Source of the DNA: Anaerostipes sp.
GTDB lineage: Bacteria > Bacillota > Clostridia > Lachnospirales > Lachnospiraceae
Length of the DNA stretch: 64,000 nt
Assembly: GCA_028704435.1 (NCBI GenBank)
Contig: JAQWFL010000001.1
Span: 62,001 to 126,000, forward strand
Direction of reading: 5' to 3'
A model generated the notes under the pieces. The model saw nothing but the letters and a program-made list of their open reading frames with translations, was not told the DNA's origin and ran no database searches. Positions 1-10,494 of this stretch are shown here, piece after piece (position 1 is the first letter of the stretch; each line of letters starts with the position of its first letter). The position numbers and the translations under genes are program-made.

Positions 1-1
1 G

Positions 2-1687
2 AGTCCAGATTTTGGACCATTAATGAAGGCATTACTTCGCATGGCGGCTGTATATGCGGCGGGAACACTTGCAACTTGGGGATATAATCGTATTATGATT
101 CATGTATCTCAGGGAAGTTTAAGAGATATTCGTACCAGCCTATTTACTCATATGGAAAGATTACCAATCCGATATTTTGATACCCATGCCCATGGGGACA
201 TTATGAGTATTTATACCAACGATACAGATACCCTTCGACAAATGATATCACAAAGTTTACCACAGACAGTATCGGCGGTTATTACTGTTGTCAGTGTGTT
301 TGTTTCCATGTTGATTTTAAATATACCATTAACCATTGTCACTTTAATTATGATTGGAATCATGGTATATGTAACAGGTAAAATTGCAGGTCAGAGTGGA
401 AAGTACTTTATATCACAGCAGCAACAGCTTGGATCTGTCAATGGATTTATTGAGGAAATAATGGAAGGACAGAGAGTTGTCAAAGTATTCTGTCACGAAG
501 ATGCATCTATGGAAGAGTTTAATAAGCGAAATGATGCATTGTTTGAAAGTGCAGACAACGCCAATAAATTTGCCAATATTCTAATGCCTATTTTAGGGAA
601 TCTAGGGAATTTGACCTATGTAGTAACAACTATATTTGGTGCAGTTCTTGCTATTTTTGGCATTGGTGGATTTACCCTTGGAGGATTGGCTTCTTTCTTA
701 CAATTTAGCAAGTCATTTAACCAGCCAATTGCACAGGTATCTCAGCAGATGAACTTTATTATTATGGCACTTGCAGGTGCAGAGAGAGTTTTTAAACTGT
801 TAGATGAAGAACCAGAAACTGATGATGGATATGTAGAACTTGTCAATGCAAAAGCAGACGAACATGGACAGATTACAGAGACCAAAGAAAGAACACAGCA
901 TTGGGCATGGAAACATTACCATAAGGAAGATGGAACAACTACCTACCGATTATTAGAGGGGGATGTTGTGTTTGATCATGTAGATTTTGGATATGAAGAT
1001 GATAAAATTGTATTACATGATATTGAGTTGTTTGCAAAGCCAGGAGAGAAGATTGCTTTTGTTGGAGCTACTGGTGCAGGGAAAACAACAATTACTAACT
1101 TAATTAACCGTTTCTATGATATCCAAGATGGAAAAATCCGTTATGATGGAATTAATATTAACAAGATTAAAAAGCCTGATTTACGACGTTCTTTAGGAAT
1201 TGTACTTCAAGATACACATTTATTTACGGGAACAGTAAAGGAGAATATTCGTTTTGGTAAATTAGATGCAACAGATGAAGAAATCATTGCAGCGGCAAAA
1301 TTATCCAATGCACATACTTTTATTAAACATTTGCCAGATGGATATGACACTGTGTTAACAGGAGATGGAAATAACTTGTCACAGGGACAGCGTCAGCTTC
1401 TATCTATTGCAAGAGCAGCAGTTGCCAATCCACCGGTATTAATCTTAGATGAGGCAACATCAAGTATTGATACACGAACAGAAAAAGTAGTGCAAGAAGG
1501 TATGGATCGTTTGATGGATGGAAGAACTGTATTTGTAATTGCCCATCGATTATCGACGATTAAGAATTCAGATGTTATTATGGTGTTAGATAAAGGACGT
1601 ATTATTGAGCGTGGAAATCATGATTCTTTATTAATAAAGAGGGGTATTTACTATCAATTATATACAGGAGCTTTAGAACAGGATTAA
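2..1687 (+). CDS. ABC transporter, fused permease/ATPase (5' end missing)
   Basis: Half-size multidrug/lipid exporter of the MdlB/LmrA type: an N-terminal membrane domain followed by an ATPase that powers export as a dimer. The reading frame is already open at base 2, so the N-terminus lies outside the window; the first in-window Met is at 23. Counting from that Met, the Walker A motif GATGAGKTT is near residue 348, the signature LSQGQRQ follows, then Walker B VLILDEATSS and the H-loop AHRLST. A charged stretch of about 60 residues between the membrane and ATPase domains is longer than usual. Such exporters often work as heterodimers, so a partner gene may lie just upstream. The substrate cannot be inferred. 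Confidence 0.93.
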   Translation, partial: SPDFGPLMKALLRMAAVYAAGTLATWGYNRIMIHVSQGSLRDIRTSLFTHMERLPIRYFDTHAHGDIMSIYTNDTDTLRQMISQSLPQTVSAVITVVSVFVSMLILNIPLTIVTLIMIGIMVYVTGKIAGQSGKYFISQQQQLGSVNGFIEEIMEGQRVVKVFCHEDASMEEFNKRNDALFESADNANKFANILMPILGNLGNLTYVVTTIFGAVLAIFGIGGFTLGGLASFLQFSKSFNQPIAQVSQQMNFIIMALAGAERVFKLLDEEPETDDGYVELVNAKADEHGQITETKERTQHWAWKHYHKEDGTTTYRLLEGDVVFDHVDFGYEDDKIVLHDIELFAKPGEKIAFVGATGAGKTTITNLINRFYDIQDGKIRYDGININKIKKPDLRRSLGIVLQDTHLFTGTVKENIRFGKLDATDEEIIAAAKLSNAHTFIKHLPDGYDTVLTGDGNNLSQGQRQLLSIARAAVANPPVLILDEATSSIDTRTEKVVQEGMDRLMDGRTVFVIAHRLSTIKNSDVIMVLDKGRIIERGNHDSLLIKRGIYYQLYTGALEQD

Positions 1688-1697
1688 TGACGTTATG

Positions 1698-1749
1698 AAA
1701 AAGAACGGAAATTGTATGATATTACTACAGTTTCTGTTCTTTTTGTTAT
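1698..1749 (+). terminator. Rho-independent terminator after ABC transporter
   Basis: A 19-bp stem with two G-U pairs (1698-1716 with 1726-1744) has a T-rich 3' side. It starts 11 bases after the stop codon and separates the exporter from the lon promoter. Confidence 0.85.
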
Positions 1750-1801
1750 ATTGATTTTAGTAGAATTTAAGAAAATACAAGAAAAGTTCATAAATAGAAT
1801 G

Positions 1802-1830
1802 TTGCAATTTTAAATGGATAGAGGTATAAT
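1802..1830 (+). promoter_or_regulatory. sigma-A promoter of lon
   Basis: TTGCAA (1802-1807), 17-bp spacer, TATAAT (1825-1830). The CIRCE operator begins 10 bp downstream, covering the start of transcription. Confidence 0.85.
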
Positions 1831-1840
1831 AAGCACACAA

Positions 1841-1867
1841 TTAGCACTCGACAGCATCGAGTGCTAA
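1841..1867 (+). promoter_or_regulatory. CIRCE operator (HrcA binding site)
   Basis: A perfect 9-9-9 inverted repeat: TTAGCACTC, nine bases, GAGTGCTAA. This is the exact CIRCE consensus bound by the heat-shock repressor HrcA, which classically controls groESL and dnaK. Here it lies between the -10 box and the ribosome site of lon. Confidence 0.95.
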
Positions 1868-1886
1868 CAAAAAAGGAGTTGAGAAT

Positions 1887-4157
1887 ATGATTACAATACC
1901 AATTTATGATATGACATTACTTCCAGATGTAACTTTTTATTTTAAGAAAGATGCTTTTGAAACATGGAATCGTAGTGCTTCGTTAACAAGAGGAGAAGAG
2001 ATTCTTTTTTTAATGCTGAAAGAGGAAAAAGCTCCAAATGAAGTAACAGTAGATGACTTCTATCCAATTGGAGTCTCTGCAAAGGTTGAGAATATAGATG
2101 GTGAGGGGAATGTTCAAATTCGTACATTAGAAAGAATCGATGTGTCAGACATTGAGGTAACATCAGATGGTGTCACTGCAGAGGGATCTATAAGGTTAGA
2201 AGTGAATGATCTTATAGTAGAAGAAGCTAAGGAAAGATTTGAAAAAGTGCGTTCCAAATATTTAAAGTTTGTTCAGGGATTTCAGTGGGGTGTATGGGCA
2301 AGAAGTATGATTCTTCATTGGAAGAATATGAACGAGATTGTGTGTGCAACTTCAGGATATTTAAGTCTTAGCTGGGAAGAAAAATACGCAATTATGAAAA
2401 CCGATTCTAAGAAGGAACGCTATGAGTTAATTGAGCGTGCTATCTATGAATTTATGGAGTTTACAAGGATATCAGAAGAGGCAGAAACAGCACAGAAGGA
2501 AGACAACGAGCAGATATACAGAGAGGCAGCTTTAAAGAAACAGATTGATATTCTACAAAAAGAGTTAGATGATATGCATCCGGAAAATATTTCAGATGTT
2601 AAGCGGTTTGAACACAAGATTAAAGAATCTGGGATGAATAACGATGCAGAAAATGAAGCAAATAAAGTTCTAAATCGAATGAAACAAGAGGGAAAAGATG
2701 GTCACGAGTATGGAATGCTTTATGATTATCTTGACTTTGTGACAAGTCTTTCATGGAAGAAAGAAGAAGTAAGCAACATTGATTTGAAAGAAGTAGAGCG
2801 TGTTCTAGATGAAGACCATTATGGACTAAAGAAAGTGAAGGAACGTATTGTTCAGCAAATGGCAGTGATGGCCCTTAAGAAGATGCAGTCAGGATCTATT
2901 CTTTTGTTTGTGGGTCCTCCGGGAACAGGAAAAACAAGTATTGGACAGAGTATTGCACGGGCACTTCAAAGAGAATATGTGCGAATTAGTCTTGGAGGAG
3001 TTCGAGATGAGTCTGAGATTCGTGGACATCGTAGAACTTATGTAGGGGCTATGCCAGGAAGAATTATGGAGGGTATGAAGAGAAGCAAAGTATCCAATCC
3101 AGTGATGGTATTAGACGAAGTAGATAAATTAGTAAGAGATTATGGTGGAGATCCAGCCAGTGCACTTCTCGAAGTGCTAGATCCAGAACAAAATCATACT
3201 TTTACAGATCACTATATGAATGTTCCATATGATTTGTCTAATGTATTATTTGTATGTACTGCAAATTCAACAGATACGATTCCAGAACCTTTATTAAACC
3301 GTATGGAAGTAATTGAATTTCCAGGCTATACAGCCATTGAAAAGTTTCACATTGCCAGAAAGTATTTATTACCAAAAGCAATGGAAAGTGTTGGAATAAA
3401 GGCAAAGAACTTAAAAGTAACAGATGCAGCCATTGAAAAAATGATTGAAGAATATACAATGGAATCTGGGGTTAGAAGTTTGAAAAAACAAATGGATACC
3501 TTGTGTAGATATGCAGCGGTAAAGCTTGTAAAAGGAGAACAAAAGAGTCTAACTGTCAGTGATAAAAGATTAGTTGATTATTTAGGACGTCAGCGACTAC
3601 ATCATGAACAAAAGCTTTTAGAAAGCGAACCGGGAATTGTAACAGGACTTGCGTGGACAAGAGCTGGTGGTGAGATTTTATTTATTGAAACAAAGATGAT
3701 GAGTGGCAGTGGAAAAGTTGTGATTACAGGACAGCTTGGAGATGTGATGAAAGAATCTGCACAAATTGCGTTAAGTCTTGTAAAATCCTTTTATCCAGAA
3801 GAAGCAAAGCAGTTAGAAAAGAAAGATATACATATTCATGTGCCATCTGGAGCAGTTCCAAAGGATGGACCTTCAGCAGGAATTACATTAGTAACCGCTC
3901 TTGCTTCGTTGCTTACTGGAAAATCCGTTAGTACCGAATATGCTATGACGGGAGAAGTATCTTTAAGAGGTGGAGTTATGCCCATTGGAGGGCTTCCTGA
4001 AAAGTTAATGGCAGCACAGCGTGCTGGAATTACAAAGGTATTGATTCCATATGACAATGTGGAAGATTTAGAAGACGTGGCAAGTGAAATCAAAGAGAAA
4101 CTTGATATTATTCCAGTGAAGAAAGCAGAAGAAGTATTAAAACGTCTTTTAAAATAA
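1887..4157 (+). CDS. lon: ATP-dependent protease Lon
   Basis: Cytosolic AAA+ serine protease that degrades misfolded and short-lived regulatory proteins. At 756 residues it is slightly shorter than usual (about 780-810). It has a divergent N-terminal substrate domain, a coiled helical region at about 200-260, Walker A GPPGTGKT at 343-350, Walker B VMVLDEVDK, and the C-terminal protease domain with catalytic Ser663 (KDGPSAG) and Lys706 (GGLPEKL). The AAAGGAG site before ATG 1887 supports the start. It is a single-gene unit between a CIRCE promoter and the Trp T-box leader, so it is probably induced by heat or protein damage through HrcA. Confidence 0.96.
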   Translation: MITIPIYDMTLLPDVTFYFKKDAFETWNRSASLTRGEEILFLMLKEEKAPNEVTVDDFYPIGVSAKVENIDGEGNVQIRTLERIDVSDIEVTSDGVTAEGSIRLEVNDLIVEEAKERFEKVRSKYLKFVQGFQWGVWARSMILHWKNMNEIVCATSGYLSLSWEEKYAIMKTDSKKERYELIERAIYEFMEFTRISEEAETAQKEDNEQIYREAALKKQIDILQKELDDMHPENISDVKRFEHKIKESGMNNDAENEANKVLNRMKQEGKDGHEYGMLYDYLDFVTSLSWKKEEVSNIDLKEVERVLDEDHYGLKKVKERIVQQMAVMALKKMQSGSILLFVGPPGTGKTSIGQSIARALQREYVRISLGGVRDESEIRGHRRTYVGAMPGRIMEGMKRSKVSNPVMVLDEVDKLVRDYGGDPASALLEVLDPEQNHTFTDHYMNVPYDLSNVLFVCTANSTDTIPEPLLNRMEVIEFPGYTAIEKFHIARKYLLPKAMESVGIKAKNLKVTDAAIEKMIEEYTMESGVRSLKKQMDTLCRYAAVKLVKGEQKSLTVSDKRLVDYLGRQRLHHEQKLLESEPGIVTGLAWTRAGGEILFIETKMMSGSGKVVITGQLGDVMKESAQIALSLVKSFYPEEAKQLEKKDIHIHVPSGAVPKDGPSAGITLVTALASLLTGKSVSTEYAMTGEVSLRGGVMPIGGLPEKLMAAQRAGITKVLIPYDNVEDLEDVASEIKEKLDIIPVKKAEEVLKRLLK

Positions 4158-4170
4158 TTAATTAAATGAG

Positions 4171-4199
4171 TTGACATTCAAATTAAAAAGTATTATTAT
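4171..4199 (+). promoter_or_regulatory. promoter of the trpXYZ T-box transcript
   Basis: TTGACA (4171-4176), 17-bp spacer, TATTAT (4194-4199), just upstream of the T-box leader. Confidence 0.8.
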
Positions 4200-4209
4200 A
4201 ACAACATAA

Positions 4210-4477
4210 TTATAAACCGCTGAGAAAGAGTAGTAGATAAGATACGGATGATTTTTAGAGAACTGTAGATGGTGAGATTACGGTATGATTCCCTTATTGA
4301 ATGGACTTTCGAGGGTAGTCTTGAAGTTTTAAGTATGGACTGCCGGGAACCCCAACCCGTTATCCTTTGGGCATATATGATAGTATATGGTAGAGTGGAC
4401 TAAGTTTTTAGTCAATTTGAGTGGTACCGCGGATATTTCGCCTCAAGCAAAATGAATTTTTTTGCTTGAGGTTTTTT
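4210..4477 (+). promoter_or_regulatory. T-box riboswitch, probably tRNA-Trp specific
   Basis: The leader contains the T-box sequence GAGTGGTACCGCGG (4419-4432), which pairs with the acceptor end of uncharged tRNA. It also has the conserved CCGTTATC segment upstream and a strong terminator directly after it. The likely specifier is TGG in GAATGGACTTT (around 4299-4309), a tryptophan codon. That fits the tryptophan transporter genes downstream. Uncharged tRNA-Trp would stabilise the antiterminator and switch transport on. The specifier assignment is by eye. Confidence 0.88.
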
Positions 4478-4478
4478 A
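4441..4478 (+). terminator. T-box regulated terminator
   Basis: Stem CCTCAAGCAAAA (4441-4452) with its complement (4460-4471), followed by TTTTTT. Its 5' arm directly follows the T-box motif, so it is mutually exclusive with the antiterminator. Confidence 0.9.
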
Positions 4479-4548
4479 TTATATAAAATCTTTGTGGAAT
4501 TTATATAATAAAAAATAACTATTAAACATTCAAAAAAGGAGAAATAAG

Positions 4549-5565
4549 ATGAGAAAGATGAAAAAGTTATTAGCAGTAGGATTAAGTGTAGTATTAGCAG
4601 GGGCAATGTTGACAGGATGTGGAAGCAAGAAGGAGTCTTCTAGCAAGACTTATAAGATTGGTATTTTGCAGTTTGCAGAGCATTCTTCTTTGGATAATTG
4701 TAGAAAAGGGTTTTTACAAGGGTTAGAAGAAGAAGGAATTAAGGAAGGTGACAACCTAAAAGTAACTTATAAGAATTCACAGGCAGACACAGCAACAGAT
4801 AATCAAATTGCATCAAATTATGCATCTAAGAATTTTGATATGATTTGTGCCATTGCAACACCAAGTGCTCAAAGTGCTTACAATGCAGTATCAGATTCTG
4901 ATACACCAGTTATTTACACAGCAATTACATCACCAAAACTTGCAGGATTTGTAAATGACAAAGGAGAAAATGTTGGAAATATCACTGGAACATCTGATTT
5001 GGTATTGGCAGAAAAGCAATTAAAACTAATTCGAAAGATGATGCCAAAAGCAAAGAATATTGGAATTATGTACAGTACAAGCGAAGTTAATTCAAAAGCC
5101 GGAATCGAAGCTTATGAAAAATCAGCCAAGAAATACGGATTTAAAATTGTAACACAGGGAGTAAGTGCAGCAGCAGATATTCCTATGGCAGCAGATAGTT
5201 TAGTGAAAAAGGTTGATTGTATTACAAATTTAACGGATAATACAATAGTGAGCAATCTTCAAACTGTTCTTGAAAAAGCAAACAAAGCAAAAGTACCAGT
5301 ATTTGGTTCTGAGATTGAACAAGTTAAAATCGGATGTATTGGATGTGTAGGAATTGATTTTGTAAAACTTGGAAAACAGACAGGAAAGATGGCAGCAAAA
5401 GTTTTAAAGGGTGAAAAAGAAGCAAAAGATATTAAGTTTGAAACATTTAACGATGGAGATGTTTATGTGAACCAAAAAGTTGCTGATAATCTAGGAGTTA
5501 AAGTACCTAACGATGTAACAAAATCAGCAAAAGATACATTTACAAAGATTGAAGCAAGCAAATAG
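4549..5565 (+). CDS. trpX: tryptophan ABC transporter substrate-binding lipoprotein
   Basis: Extracytoplasmic binding lipoprotein of the ABC substrate-binding family PF04392 (338 residues). The signal peptide ends in lipobox LTGC (Cys24), which would be lipid-anchored. The family also includes binding proteins of other ligands. The tryptophan assignment rests on the upstream T-box with a TGG specifier and the trpX-trpY-trpZ gene order known from Firmicutes. An AAAGGAG site precedes ATG 4549. The permease gene follows after 8 bp. Confidence 0.85.
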   Translation: MRKMKKLLAVGLSVVLAGAMLTGCGSKKESSSKTYKIGILQFAEHSSLDNCRKGFLQGLEEEGIKEGDNLKVTYKNSQADTATDNQIASNYASKNFDMICAIATPSAQSAYNAVSDSDTPVIYTAITSPKLAGFVNDKGENVGNITGTSDLVLAEKQLKLIRKMMPKAKNIGIMYSTSEVNSKAGIEAYEKSAKKYGFKIVTQGVSAAADIPMAADSLVKKVDCITNLTDNTIVSNLQTVLEKANKAKVPVFGSEIEQVKIGCIGCVGIDFVKLGKQTGKMAAKVLKGEKEAKDIKFETFNDGDVYVNQKVADNLGVKVPNDVTKSAKDTFTKIEASK

Positions 5566-5573
5566 GAGACATT

Positions 5574-6455
5574 ATGGAACAATTAATCATTGGCGTTTTT
5601 GAACAGGGATTTATTTATGCGATTATGGCGCTGGGAGTTTATATTACATACAAGATTTTAGATTTTCCTGATTTATCAGTGGATGGATCTTTTCCCTTAG
5701 GAGCAGCGGTAACCGCTGTACTCTTAATGAAGGGAATGAATCCAATTCTTACTTTAATATTATCAACCCTTTGTGGTGCATTTGCAGGAATGATTACAGG
5801 AATTATCCATGTAAAGTTTAAAGTTAGAGACTTACTATCTGGAATCATTATGATGACTGCTTTATATAGTATTAATCTTCGGATTGTGGGAGGAATTGCC
5901 AATGTCCCCTTGTTTAATTACAAAACACTATTTAACAATGATTTCGTCAATGGAATCTTTGGAGGCGGACTTTCGGATTATAAAACAGTAATTATTATTT
6001 TTGTTGTTATGTTAATTGCCAAAGTTTTATTAGATTTTTATTTAAAAACAAAATCAGGGTATTTATTAAGAGCCGTTGGTGACAACGAGACGATTGTAAC
6101 ATCTTTGGCAAAAGATAGTGGGTTTGTGAAGATTGTTGGATTATCCATTTCCAACGGATTGGTGGCTTTAGCTGGAAGTGTTATGTGCCAGCAGCAAAGA
6201 TTTTTTGAAGTATCTATGGGAACAGGAACCATTGTCATTGGACTTGCCAGTGTTATTATTGGAACTAATATCTTCAAAGGTAGCTTTTTAAAAGCAACCA
6301 CTGCAGTTGTCATTGGCTCTGTTGCATATAAGGCATGTGTTGCCATTGCCATTGACCTTGGAATGAATGCCAACGATTTAAAATTAATTACAGCAGTATT
6401 ATTCCTAGTTATTTTAATTCTTAGTATGGATCGTAAGAAGAAGGTGAAATCATGA
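5574..6455 (+). CDS. trpY: tryptophan ABC transporter permease
   Basis: Integral membrane permease of 293 residues with about eight or nine hydrophobic segments, of the branched-chain/BMP permease family. It forms the channel for the TrpX-delivered substrate. A GGAG ribosome site lies at the end of trpX, and its stop codon overlaps the ATPase start by 4 bp (ATGA), indicating translational coupling. Specificity for tryptophan is inferred from the T-box control of the operon. Confidence 0.85.
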   Translation: MEQLIIGVFEQGFIYAIMALGVYITYKILDFPDLSVDGSFPLGAAVTAVLLMKGMNPILTLILSTLCGAFAGMITGIIHVKFKVRDLLSGIIMMTALYSINLRIVGGIANVPLFNYKTLFNNDFVNGIFGGGLSDYKTVIIIFVVMLIAKVLLDFYLKTKSGYLLRAVGDNETIVTSLAKDSGFVKIVGLSISNGLVALAGSVMCQQQRFFEVSMGTGTIVIGLASVIIGTNIFKGSFLKATTAVVIGSVAYKACVAIAIDLGMNANDLKLITAVLFLVILILSMDRKKKVKS

Positions 6456-7225
6456 TTAGATTAGAACATGTAGATAAATATTACAATATAGGAACTGTAA
6501 ATGAAGTTTGTCTTTTCGATGATTTTAACTTAGAGGTAAATGATGGAGATTTTATTTCTGTAGTAGGGAGTAATGGTTCTGGTAAGACCTCCATGTTAAA
6601 CTTGATTTGCGGAAGTCTAGGATTAGAAGGCGGAAAGATTATTCTAAATGGCTCGGATATTACGAGTCAAAAGGAATTTGTTCGTCAAAGAAAGATTGGA
6701 AGAGTTTATCAAAATCCAGCAATGGGAACTTGTCCCAATATGACAATCTTGGAAAATATGTCTCTTGCAGATAATAAAGGTAAGTCTTTTGGTCTTGGAT
6801 TTGGTACAAATAAAAAACGAATCAATTATTATAAAGAGTTATTAAGCCAGTTAGGACTAGGGCTTGAGAATATGATGGGTTCTAAAGTAGGATCATTGTC
6901 TGGCGGACAAAGGCAGGCTATGGCACTATTGATGACAACTATGACACCAATAGAGTTTCTCATATTAGATGAACATACAGCGGCATTAGATCCAAAAACG
7001 GCAGATTTAATTATGGAATTGACAAATAAGATTGTTAAGGAAAAGAATCTTACTGCAATTATGGTAACTCATAATCTTCGCTATGCAGTAGACTATGGAA
7101 ATCGTTTGTTAATGATGCATCAAGGAAATGTTGTGATTGATAAAGCGGGAGATGAAAAACAGCAATTAAAGATAGATGATATTCTAGATCAATTTAATGA
7201 AATAAGTATTGAAGTGGGAAATTAA
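6452..7225 (+). CDS. trpZ: tryptophan ABC transporter ATPase
   Basis: Cytoplasmic ATP-binding subunit (257 residues) that energises TrpXY. It shows Walker A GSNGSGKT, Q-loop, signature LSGGQRQ, Walker B FLILDEHTA and the H-loop VTHN. In Walker B the glutamate is followed by HTA rather than the common PTA/ATS. The ATG overlaps the trpY stop, and this is the last gene of the T-box operon. A terminator lies about 90 bp downstream. Confidence 0.88.
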   Translation: MIRLEHVDKYYNIGTVNEVCLFDDFNLEVNDGDFISVVGSNGSGKTSMLNLICGSLGLEGGKIILNGSDITSQKEFVRQRKIGRVYQNPAMGTCPNMTILENMSLADNKGKSFGLGFGTNKKRINYYKELLSQLGLGLENMMGSKVGSLSGGQRQAMALLMTTMTPIEFLILDEHTAALDPKTADLIMELTNKIVKEKNLTAIMVTHNLRYAVDYGNRLLMMHQGNVVIDKAGDEKQQLKIDDILDQFNEISIEVGN

Positions 7226-7230
7226 ATAAA

Positions 7231-7317
7231 AAGGAAGCGCAGCTAAAGGGAGTGCAACTTAGGGATTTGAGAAAATCAAGTTTTTAAGGACGCCTCCCCA
7301 AACGGTGCAAAGAGAAT
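7231..7317 (+). other. candidate structured RNA segment downstream of trpZ
   Basis: About 85 bases without a gene fold into nested helices. An inner hairpin joins CTTAGGGATTTGA to TCAAGTTTTTAAGG around a GAAAA loop. GGGAG pairs with CTCCC outside it, and GCGC with GTGC outermost, leading straight into the terminator at 7318. I do not match it to a known riboswitch or ncRNA family. It could be a trpZ 3' UTR structure or a small RNA. Confidence 0.3.
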
Positions 7318-7365
7318 AGCAACCACGCAAGAGTAGAAATGCTCATGTGTGGTTGCTTTCTTTTT
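7318..7365 (+). terminator. Rho-independent terminator
   Basis: 12-bp stem AGCAACCACGCA with TGTGTGGTTGCT (one G-U pair), then TTTCTTTTTG. It ends the trp transcript and insulates the following island. Confidence 0.88.
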
Positions 7366-7386
7366 GTAAATAGATTTATATTAAGA

Positions 7387-7415
7387 TTGAAAAATTCACT
7401 TTTGCGTGATATACT
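7387..7415 (+). promoter_or_regulatory. promoter of the restriction-modification operon
   Basis: TTGAAA (7387-7392), 17-bp spacer, TATACT (7410-7415), 38 bp before the first gene of the operon. Confidence 0.65.
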
Positions 7416-7453
7416 TTAAACATATCTGCTAACAGGATTAATGGAGGTGTGAT

Positions 7454-7681
7454 ATGGCAGTCAGTTATAAAAAACTGTTTCATTTATTGATAGAAAAAGA
7501 TATGACAAATGCCCAGTTGATGCAGGAGGCAGGGTTCTCTGCCAACATCATCACACGGCTAAAACGCAATGGATATATCTCCCTTGACAGTGTGGAGAGT
7601 ATTTGCCGTGTGCTGCACTGTGGCGTAGATGATATTTTGGAATTTATTCCAGACGAAGACGGAGGAAAAGAAAATGGTTGA
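7454..7681 (+). CDS. small XRE-type HTH regulator of the RM operon
   Basis: 75-residue Cro/C1-type helix-turn-helix protein (PF13443-like). The HTH core runs from the segment TNAQLMQEAGFSANIITRLKR onward and covers most of the protein. It is the first gene of the type I RM operon and overlaps hsdM by 8 bp, so the two are translated together. By analogy with controller proteins it may delay or balance methylase and nuclease expression; that role is inferred. Base composition changes here from AT-rich chromosome to the more GC-rich island. AATGGAGGTGTG provides a good ribosome site. Confidence 0.8.
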   Translation: MAVSYKKLFHLLIEKDMTNAQLMQEAGFSANIITRLKRNGYISLDSVESICRVLHCGVDDILEFIPDEDGGKENG

Positions 7682-9238
7682 TACTAAAAAGGAACAAGAG
7701 CGTGATGAACTCCATCGTGCAATCTGGGCAATAGCGGATGAACTGCGTGGTGCAGTAGACGGATGGGATTTTAAGAACTATGTCCTCGGCACAATGTTTT
7801 ATCGCTATATTTCCGAGAACCTGTGCAGCTACATCAATGACGGTGAAATCAAAGCCGGAAATACCGATTTTGATTTTGCAACAATGCCAGATGACGAAGC
7901 CGAAGAAGCACGGGACGGTCTGGTGGAAGAAAAAGGCTTTTTCATATTGCCAAGTGAACTGTTCTGCAACGTCAGAGCAAAGGCTGCAAACGATGAAAAT
8001 TTGAATGAGACACTGGAAAGCGTATTCCGTCATATAGAGGAATCTGCGAAAGGCAGCGAGGCAGAAAGCGACTTTGCCGGACTGTTTGATGATTATGACG
8101 TCAACAGCAATAAGCTGGGGTCTACGGTTGCCAAGCGCAATGAGAAACTGGTCAAGCTGTTAAATGGCGTGGGTGAAATGAACCTCGGTGCTGTGAAAGA
8201 CCACACCTTTGATGCTTTTGGCGATGCCTACGAATACCTTATGTCCATGTATGCCTCTAATGCAGGTAAATCCGGCGGTGAGTTCTATACGCCTGCCGAT
8301 GTATCGGAACTGCTGACAAGGCTTGGTACAGTAGGAAAAACTGAAATCAATAAGGTATATGACCCTGCGTGTGGGTCCGGAAGTCTATTGCTCAAGGCTG
8401 AAAAAGTTCTTGGTAAGGATGCCATCCGCAATGGATTCTATGGACAGGAAATCAATATCACCACTTACAACCTGTGCAGAATCAATATGTTCCTGCACGA
8501 TGTGGGGTTTGATAAATTCAATGTGGCTTGTGAGGATACGCTTATCAGCCCACAGCATTGGGATGATGAACCGTTTGAACTTATCGTGTCTAATCCTCCC
8601 TACTCTATCAAATGGGCGGGTGACGAAAATCCACTGCTCATCAATGACCCTCGCTTTTCTCCCGCAGGGGTTCTGGCACCTAAGAGCAAGGCAGATATGG
8701 CATTTATTATGCACAGTCTTTCATGGCTGGCATCCAATGGTACTGCTGCTATCGTATGCTTTCCGGGTATTATGTATCGTGGCGGTGCGGAACAGAAAAT
8801 CCGTAAATATCTGGTAGACAATAACTATGTAGATTGCATCATTCAGTTACCAAGCAATCTATTCTTCGGTACATCCATTGCCACTTGCATTATGGTAATG
8901 AAGAAGAATAAGAACGACAACAAGACCTTGTTTATTGATGCGTCTAACGAGTGCATCAAGGTCACAAACAACAATAAACTAACACCTGAAAATATTGACC
9001 GAATTGTAGATGTGTTCTCAAAGCGTGAAGAAGTGGCACACTTCTCCCACGTTGCTGATTATGATGAAATTACAGGGGCAGATTACAATCTTTCCGTTTC
9101 TACTTATGTTGAGGCAGAGGATACCCGTGAAAAGATTGATATTGTAAAGCTGAATGCAGAAATCGAAGAAATCGTCATGCGTGAGAATGAACTGCGTGAG
9201 GCTATCCGAAACATCATCGAAGAAATCGAGGTGGGCGT

Positions 9239-9242
<4 letters not shown>
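7674..9242 (+). CDS. hsdM: type I RM DNA N6-adenine methyltransferase HsdM
   Basis: Methylase subunit of a type I system. Two HsdM plus HsdS methylate adenines in the split target site, protecting host DNA, and HsdR is added for cleavage. Motif I DPACGSGSL starts at residue 230 and catalytic NPPY at 307. The N-terminal HsdM_N helical domain covers about 5-150. I place the start at ATG 7674, where GGAGG lies 8 bp upstream; an in-frame start at 7629 would read through the regulator gene. Length (522) is normal. Its stop overlaps hsdS by 4 bp. Confidence 0.95.
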
Positions 9243-10429
<1,187 letters not shown>

Positions 10430-10494
10430 TTCGCCTTTGTCAATATGTATTTGGATATGTTCGCATTGAATTAGGGGACATCGGAAAAGTATCT

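Noticed and set aside
1942-2163. Minus-strand frames within lon, gltB, polA and the RM genes.
   Set aside because: No ribosome sites or family resemblance; they are shadows of the strong plus-strand genes.
4412-4606. 64-residue minus-strand frame over the T-box and trpX start.
   Set aside because: It lies on the complement of the T-box terminator and has no ribosome site or family match.
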